Assembly: GCA_050944415.1 (NCBI GenBank)
Contig: JBMNRA010000030.1
Span: 1-35,063, forward strand
Reading direction: 5' to 3'
DNA from: Ruminococcus_G sp050944415
GTDB taxonomy: Bacteria; Bacillota; Clostridia; Lachnospirales; Lachnospiraceae
Length of the DNA stretch: 35,063 nt
Below the pieces are notes generated by a model. It was given only the letters and a program-made list of their open reading frames with translations, was not told where the DNA came from and did no database searches. Positions within the stretch are counted from its first letter, which is position 1; each line of letters starts with the position of its first letter. The position numbers were made by a program, and so were the translations under genes. Shown here piece by piece: positions 31,923-35,063 of the stretch.

Positions 31923-33359
31923 TTGACAGATGATAATAAAGAATTGACAGAACAGAACGAAATGGAAGAAATCCGGGAGGTTCAGGAAACTTCCGGGGAA
32001 AAAAATACAGGGGAAGATGAATATGAAAAAATCTGTTTCCTGTGCCGGCGTCCGGAAAGCAAAGCCGGAAAGATGATCGAGCTTCCCAGCAATATTTATA
32101 TATGTACAGACTGCATGCAGAAAAGCTTTGATACGATGAATAACAGCAATCTGAATTATTCGGAGCTGATGCAGCATATGCCGAATATCAGTATGATTGA
32201 TCTGTCGAATCTGCAGAATCGTGTGCCGGAAAAACAGAGGATGAAGAAGAAAAAACCGAAAGAAGAAAAAAAGACTATGTCCATCCGCGATATACCGGCA
32301 CCTCATAAAATCAAAGCCAGTCTGGATGAATATGTCATCGGGCAGGAGCACGCAAAAAAAGTTATGGCAGTGGCGGTTTATAATCACTACAAGAGAGTTT
32401 TTTCCGATATTAATGACGGAGTGGAGATTGAAAAATCCAATATGCTGATGATAGGCCCCACGGGAAGCGGAAAAACCTATATGGTACAGACGCTGGCAAA
32501 ACTGCTGGATGTTCCCCTGGCAATTACGGATGCCACATCTTTGACGGAAGCGGGATATATCGGTGATGACATAGAAAGTGTTGTTTCCAAGCTTCTGGCA
32601 GCGGCTGACAATGATGTGGAACGGGCGGAACACGGAATTATTTTTATTGATGAAATAGACAAAATAGCCAAGAAAAAAAATACCAATCAGAGAGATGTAA
32701 GCGGTGAGGCGGTTCAGCAGGGGATGCTGAAGCTGCTGGAAGGGGCGAATATTGAAGTGCCTGTGGGAGCCAACAGCAAAAATGCGATGGTGCCTCTGAC
32801 TACGGTAAATACCAGGAATATTCTCTTCATCTGCGGCGGCGCTTTTCCGGATCTGGAAGATGTAATCAAAGAACGATTGAATCAGCAGGCATCCATCGGA
32901 TTCCGCTCTGATCTGAAAGATAAGTACGATCATGATCCTGATATTCTTTCAAAGGTTACATTGGAGGATCTGCGCAAATTCGGTATGGTGCCGGAGTTTC
33001 TGGGCAGACTCCCTATAGTGTTCACCCTTCAGGGGCTGACAGAGGATATGTTGGTAGATATTCTGAAGGAACCGAAAAATGCAATTTTAAAACAGTACAA
33101 AAAACTGCTGGCCATGGATGAGGTAAAGCTGGAGTTTGATGAAGGAGCGCTGCGGGCCATTGCCAAAAAGGCTATGGAGAAAGATACAGGTGCCAGAGCA
33201 CTGCGTGCTATTATCGAAGAATATATGCTGGATATCATGTATGAAATACCAAAAGATGACAGTATAGGACAGGTGGTTATCACCAGGGAATATATTGAAC
33301 ATACAGGGGGGCCGAAGATTTATCTGCGGGGTCAGGAGGTTCCAGCGGTAGAAAGTTGA
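31923..33359 (+). CDS. clpX: Divergent ClpX-like AAA+ unfoldase
   Basis: A 478-residue AAA+ protein, longer than usual ClpX (about 420). An acidic N-terminal tail (1-35) precedes a zinc-binding domain with C38, C41, C61 and C64. The AAA+ core has Walker A GPTGSGKT (178-185), pore-loop GYIG (211-214; usually GYVG), Walker B IIFIDE (239-244), GRLP with arginine finger R362, and sensor-2 R425. SIGF (324-327) matches the IGF loop that docks on ClpP. The segment where ClpX normally has the R-K-H loop (about 273-292) reads VPVGANSKNAMVPL, without R-K-H. The TTG start is supported by GAGGAAAG at 31911-31918; the first ATG is 13 codons further. No clpP is nearby. It may be a second ClpX with its own substrates. 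Confidence 0.88.
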   Translation: MTDDNKELTEQNEMEEIREVQETSGEKNTGEDEYEKICFLCRRPESKAGKMIELPSNIYICTDCMQKSFDTMNNSNLNYSELMQHMPNISMIDLSNLQNRVPEKQRMKKKKPKEEKKTMSIRDIPAPHKIKASLDEYVIGQEHAKKVMAVAVYNHYKRVFSDINDGVEIEKSNMLMIGPTGSGKTYMVQTLAKLLDVPLAITDATSLTEAGYIGDDIESVVSKLLAAADNDVERAEHGIIFIDEIDKIAKKKNTNQRDVSGEAVQQGMLKLLEGANIEVPVGANSKNAMVPLTTVNTRNILFICGGAFPDLEDVIKERLNQQASIGFRSDLKDKYDHDPDILSKVTLEDLRKFGMVPEFLGRLPIVFTLQGLTEDMLVDILKEPKNAILKQYKKLLAMDEVKLEFDEGALRAIAKKAMEKDTGARALRAIIEEYMLDIMYEIPKDDSIGQVVITREYIEHTGGPKIYLRGQEVPAVES

Positions 33360-33384
33360 TAGACTTTGAGAAAGGAGAATGGAT

Positions 33385-33861
33385 ATGCCGGATATTAATT
33401 TTGATGATTTGAGCAAAACGATCAGCAGTGCTGCTGAGACATTCGGAAGGAAAACGGAGAGTTTTCTGGAAATGCAGAAAATGAAATCTCAGATTCATTC
33501 CGCCAGGAGAGCAGTGGAAAAGAGCTTCAGGGATTTGGGTGAACTGATTTATCATCGGTATGATGCAGGCGAGGGCGTGGATTCGGAAGTGGAGGTTATC
33601 TGTGAGGATATCTCTCAGATGAAGGCTGTAATCAGTGAGATGAAGGAAGAGCTGGCGCTGAAAAAAGGACGGAAAATCTGTCCGGTGTGTCAGGCGGAAG
33701 TAGCGGCTGAATCTGTTTACTGTATGAAATGCGGCAGTAAGATTATGACAGAGGAAGAGGAAGCCGATGTCGATGTGGATGATGTGGCAGAAGATAATCC
33801 GGCAGAAGAGATTCTGGCTGAGCCGGATGAGAAAGAAAAAGAGGTGCAGCGGGAAGAATGA
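33385..33861 (+). CDS. Zinc-ribbon protein with coiled-coil N-terminal half
   Basis: A 158-residue cytoplasmic protein of unknown role. Residues about 1-90 are helical with charged heptads (KTESFLEMQKMKSQIHSARRAVEKS and so on, in pieces), followed by a zinc ribbon CPVC...CMKC (two Cys pairs about 18 apart) and a very acidic tail of about 40 residues (EEEEADVDVDD). This build recurs in Bacillota near envelope and stress genes. The ATG at 33385 has GGAG 7 bases upstream; an ATG two codons earlier (33379) would leave one base of spacing. It overlaps the next gene by ATGA, so the two are made together. It follows the ClpX-like gene by 25 bases and is probably in its operon. Confidence 0.75.
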   Translation: MPDINFDDLSKTISSAAETFGRKTESFLEMQKMKSQIHSARRAVEKSFRDLGELIYHRYDAGEGVDSEVEVICEDISQMKAVISEMKEELALKKGRKICPVCQAEVAAESVYCMKCGSKIMTEEEEADVDVDDVAEDNPAEEILAEPDEKEKEVQREE

Positions 33862-34325
33862 TTTATTTTGGTATTGCAGCCCTCGTATTCGCATTAGACT
33901 GGTATCTGAAGGACAGGGCTGAAAAAAAGCTGAAAGATGACACGGTTCGGGAAGTGGCAAAAGACCACATCCTGATCCGCAAGCTACATAATCATGGAAT
34001 AGCGCTGGGAATTTTAAAAGACCGGCCGAAAGCGGTTCTTGGCGGAACAGCGGCTATGGTAGCCGCAGTCTTTCTCGGCCTTTTCCATCTGCTGAAAAAT
34101 GGTGGGAATACACTTCAGAAACTGGGGTGCGCTCTGATGGCTGGCGGCGGACTGAACAATCTGGCGGACCGAAGAAAAAGAGGTTACGTGACAGATTATT
34201 TCAGTTTTAATGTGAAATGCGAAAAACTGCGTAAGCTGGTGTTTAACCTGTCGGATATGTTCATTCTGCTGGGGGCAATTCTTACGGTTTCGGGTGAATT
34301 GAAAAAGAATATTAAGAAAAGCTGA
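33858..34325 (+). CDS. LspA-like (signal peptidase II family) membrane protein
   Basis: A 155-residue protein with about four hydrophobic helices. The order of motifs agrees with lipoprotein signal peptidase: an early Asp and Lys in LDWYLKDRAEKKL, NHGIALG (N45; family N-x-G-A-A-F), GGGLNNLADR (catalytic D104; family G-G-A-x-G-N-x2-D-R) followed by GYVTDYFSF, and VFNLSDMFILLGA (catalytic D133; family F-N-x-A-D). Both aspartates are kept. Several otherwise conserved residues differ, so it may be a second, specialised copy rather than the housekeeping enzyme. It is coupled to the zinc-ribbon gene by a 4-base ATGA overlap and ended by a strong terminator. Confidence 0.75.
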   Translation: MIYFGIAALVFALDWYLKDRAEKKLKDDTVREVAKDHILIRKLHNHGIALGILKDRPKAVLGGTAAMVAAVFLGLFHLLKNGGNTLQKLGCALMAGGGLNNLADRRKRGYVTDYFSFNVKCEKLRKLVFNLSDMFILLGAILTVSGELKKNIKKS

Positions 34326-34333
34326 TGTGAAAA

Positions 34334-34376
34334 CAAAAACGGGAAAGGCATCTGACCTTTCCCGTTTTTGCTTTTG
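34334..34376 (+). terminator. Strong intrinsic terminator after the LspA-like gene
   Basis: CAAAAACGGGAAAGG (34334-34348) pairs over all 15 positions with 34356-34370 around a 7-base loop, followed by CTTTTGATTT. The A-rich 5' arm and T-rich 3' arm could let it work in both directions. Confidence 0.92.
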
Positions 34377-34598
34377 ATTTAGTTTAATGAGGGGGGAGAT
34401 AGTGAGTGGTTAATCAACTATCTGTAATATACTATACTCTGAAAATGTGTCCAGAATATGTATTTAAACTTAAAGAAAGATAAAATTTCTAAAGATTTTA
34501 TAACGATACCAGGGTAGGATTGTGGGAGCGCGAAGCGCGGAACAATCCGTCTGGTATCACCAGGGTCCAAAGCTTTATAATTTTTAGACATGAAAAAA
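34377..34598. other. AT-rich intergenic stretch with one large palindrome
   Basis: No reading frame with a credible start or ribosome site is seen between the terminator and the tRNA genes. The only structure is the palindrome at 34505-34558. The rest is low-GC sequence without clear promoter or repeat. Confidence 0.6.
34505..34558. repeat. 54-nt imperfect palindrome with GCGAAGC core
   Basis: Nested inverted repeats: GATACCAG (34505-34512) with CTGGTATC (34551-34558); GGATTGT (34517-34523) with ACAATCC (34542-34548); GCGC (34528-34531) with GCGC (34535-34538) around GAA. The core contains the very stable GCGAAGC mini-hairpin. GC content of the centre is much above its flanks. No long T-run follows on either strand, so a simple terminator is not the best reading; a REP-like or MITE-like interspersed element is possible. 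Confidence 0.7.
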
Positions 34599-34682
34599 TG
34601 CAGGAGATGGGACTTGAACCCACACGATCTTGCGACCACAGGCACCTGAAGCCTGCGCGTCTGCCAATTCCGCCACTCCTGC
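34599..34682 (-). tRNA. tRNA-Leu (anticodon CAG), copy 1
   Basis: Read on the minus strand: acceptor GCAGGAG pairs with CTCCTGC; D arm GCGGAATTGGCAGACGC; anticodon stem CAGGC/GCCTG around loop TTCAGGT, giving anticodon CAG; a long variable arm (TGGTCGCAAGATCGT) as expected for a class II tRNA; T arm GTGGG-TTCAAGT-CCCAT. The discriminator is A and CCA is not encoded. Length is 84. Promoter at 34710-34738. Identical in sequence to copy 2, whose body lies 172 bases further on. Confidence 0.95.
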
Positions 34683-34709
34683 ACGTTTCTGCGTTGACTC
34701 GCAATGAAT

Positions 34710-34738
34710 ATAATATCGAATTCTCAATTAAATGTCAA
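34710..34738 (-). promoter_or_regulatory. Promoter of tRNA-Leu copy 1
   Basis: On the minus strand TTGACA (34738-34733) and TATTAT (34715-34710) are 17 bases apart. The predicted start is about 20 bases before the tRNA 5' end. Confidence 0.8.
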
Positions 34739-34770
34739 GTGTTTTTTTCCTGCCATCGATTTTTTGAAGA

Positions 34771-34854
34771 TGCAGGAGATGGGACTTGAACCCACACGAT
34801 CTTGCGACCACAGGCACCTGAAGCCTGCGCGTCTGCCAATTCCGCCACTCCTGC
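34771..34854 (-). tRNA. tRNA-Leu (anticodon CAG), copy 2
   Basis: All 84 bases equal copy 1, with the same cloverleaf, long variable arm and CAG anticodon, and no encoded CCA. It has its own promoter at 34882-34910. The 3' flank on the minus strand is A-rich with no clear terminator, so a transcript may run on into copy 1. Confidence 0.95.
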
Positions 34855-34881
34855 ATATCATACGAACCACTCGCAACGTCT

Positions 34882-34910
34882 ATTCTATCGAATTTTATCC
34901 GGAATGTCAA
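34882..34910 (-). promoter_or_regulatory. Promoter of tRNA-Leu copy 2
   Basis: On the minus strand TTGACA (34910-34905) and TAGAAT (34887-34882) are 17 bases apart. The position relative to the tRNA is the same as for copy 1, and shared words (ACTCGCAA, ATCGAATT, ATGTCAA) show that promoter and tRNA were duplicated together. Confidence 0.8.
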
Positions 34911-34982
34911 TCATAAATTTAATTTTTTATATTTTCTGAATAGCGTAAAATTACTTTAAGTTAAAAGCAAAAAAATAAATGT

Positions 34983-35050
34983 AGAGAATATCACTTTGTG
35001 TTATCATTAAGTTGATGAGACAAAAAAATAAACAAAGGAGGATATTCTCT
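34983..35050. repeat. Perfect 10-bp inverted repeat in the leader of the last gene
   Basis: AGAGAATATC (34983-34992) is the exact reverse complement of GATATTCTCT (35041-35050). The right arm fills the space between the ribosome site AAAGGAGG (35034-35041) and the ATG at 35051. It could be a transcript hairpin affecting translation, or a protein-binding pair. Confidence 0.65.
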
Positions 35051-35063
35051 ATGAATAATAGTA
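35051..35063 (+). CDS. Start of an unidentified gene (partial, runs off the window)
   Basis: ATG at 35051 follows an AAAGGAGG site at 35034-35041 with 9 bases of spacing. Only four codons (Met-Asn-Asn-Ser) are visible, so no function can be given. Confidence 0.6.

Noticed and set aside
31890..32933. A 347-codon open frame on the minus strand over the ClpX-like gene
   Set aside because: Antisense shadow; the plus frame has all AAA+ motifs and a promoter and ribosome site.
34418..34910. Short open frames across the tRNA-Leu genes on both strands
   Set aside because: They owe their openness to the repeated tRNA sequence and have no ribosome sites; the cloverleaf explains the sequence.
34599..34982. 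A tRNA-linked attachment site of an integrated element
   Set aside because: No integrase gene and no displaced tRNA 3' fragment were found in the window; the tRNA pair is explained by tandem duplication.

Overview
The window looks like a chromosomal segment of a low-to-mid GC Gram-positive anaerobe (Bacillota, class Clostridia), most likely a member of the Lachnospiraceae such as a Blautia/Ruminococcus/Dorea-type gut bacterium. This rests on the LytR-CpsA-Psr ligase, the TagG/TagH-like ABC exporter, strong AGGAGG ribosome binding sites, GTG and TTG starts, sigma-A-type promoters and the style of the proteins. The genus is an inference; no marker here fixes it.

Positions 1 to about 30240 are one large cell-surface polysaccharide locus. 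The left end holds the tail of a polytopic membrane protein (probably a Wzx-like flippase), a GT4 enzyme, and a lipid-linked-sugar module made of a DPM1-like GT2, a DUF2304 protein and a DUF2142-type GT-C protein. A clear promoter at 4366-4394 then opens a run of genes in one direction: rmlB, rmlA, rmlC, Wzm permease, Wzt ATPase with a C-terminal glycan-recognition-type extension, a methyltransferase-kinase-coiled-coil protein resembling the chain terminator WbdD, two large double-domain GT2 polymerase-like enzymes, rmlD and a second GT-C protein. So dTDP-L-rhamnose is made here and probably polymerised on the cytoplasmic face, capped, and exported by the ABC transporter.

Positions 18602-23790 hold a module in divergent orientation that resembles the Arn and enterobacterial-common-antigen sugar logic: an ArnC-like GT2, an atypical DegT-type PLP protein and an ATP-grasp ligase on the minus strand; two small ArnE/ArnF-like membrane proteins and a WecE-like aminotransferase on the plus strand. 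Together with RmlA/RmlB this could make dTDP-Fuc4N, place a sugar on undecaprenyl phosphate, flip it and add it to the polymer outside the membrane. A third double GT2, a single GT2, an initiating polyprenyl-phosphate hexose-1-phosphate transferase (with its own promoter), an LCP ligase and a last GT2 finish the locus.

From 30346 the content changes to envelope/proteostasis genes: an HtrA-type membrane serine protease with a strong terminator, a divergent ClpX-like AAA+ unfoldase with a TTG start, a zinc-ribbon protein and an LspA-like membrane protein with a strong terminator. The right end has a 54-nt imperfect palindrome, two identical tRNA-Leu(CAG) genes on the minus strand each with its own TTGACA promoter, and the start of a further gene preceded by a perfect 10-bp inverted repeat. 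No rRNA, CRISPR array or recognisable complete insertion sequence was seen.
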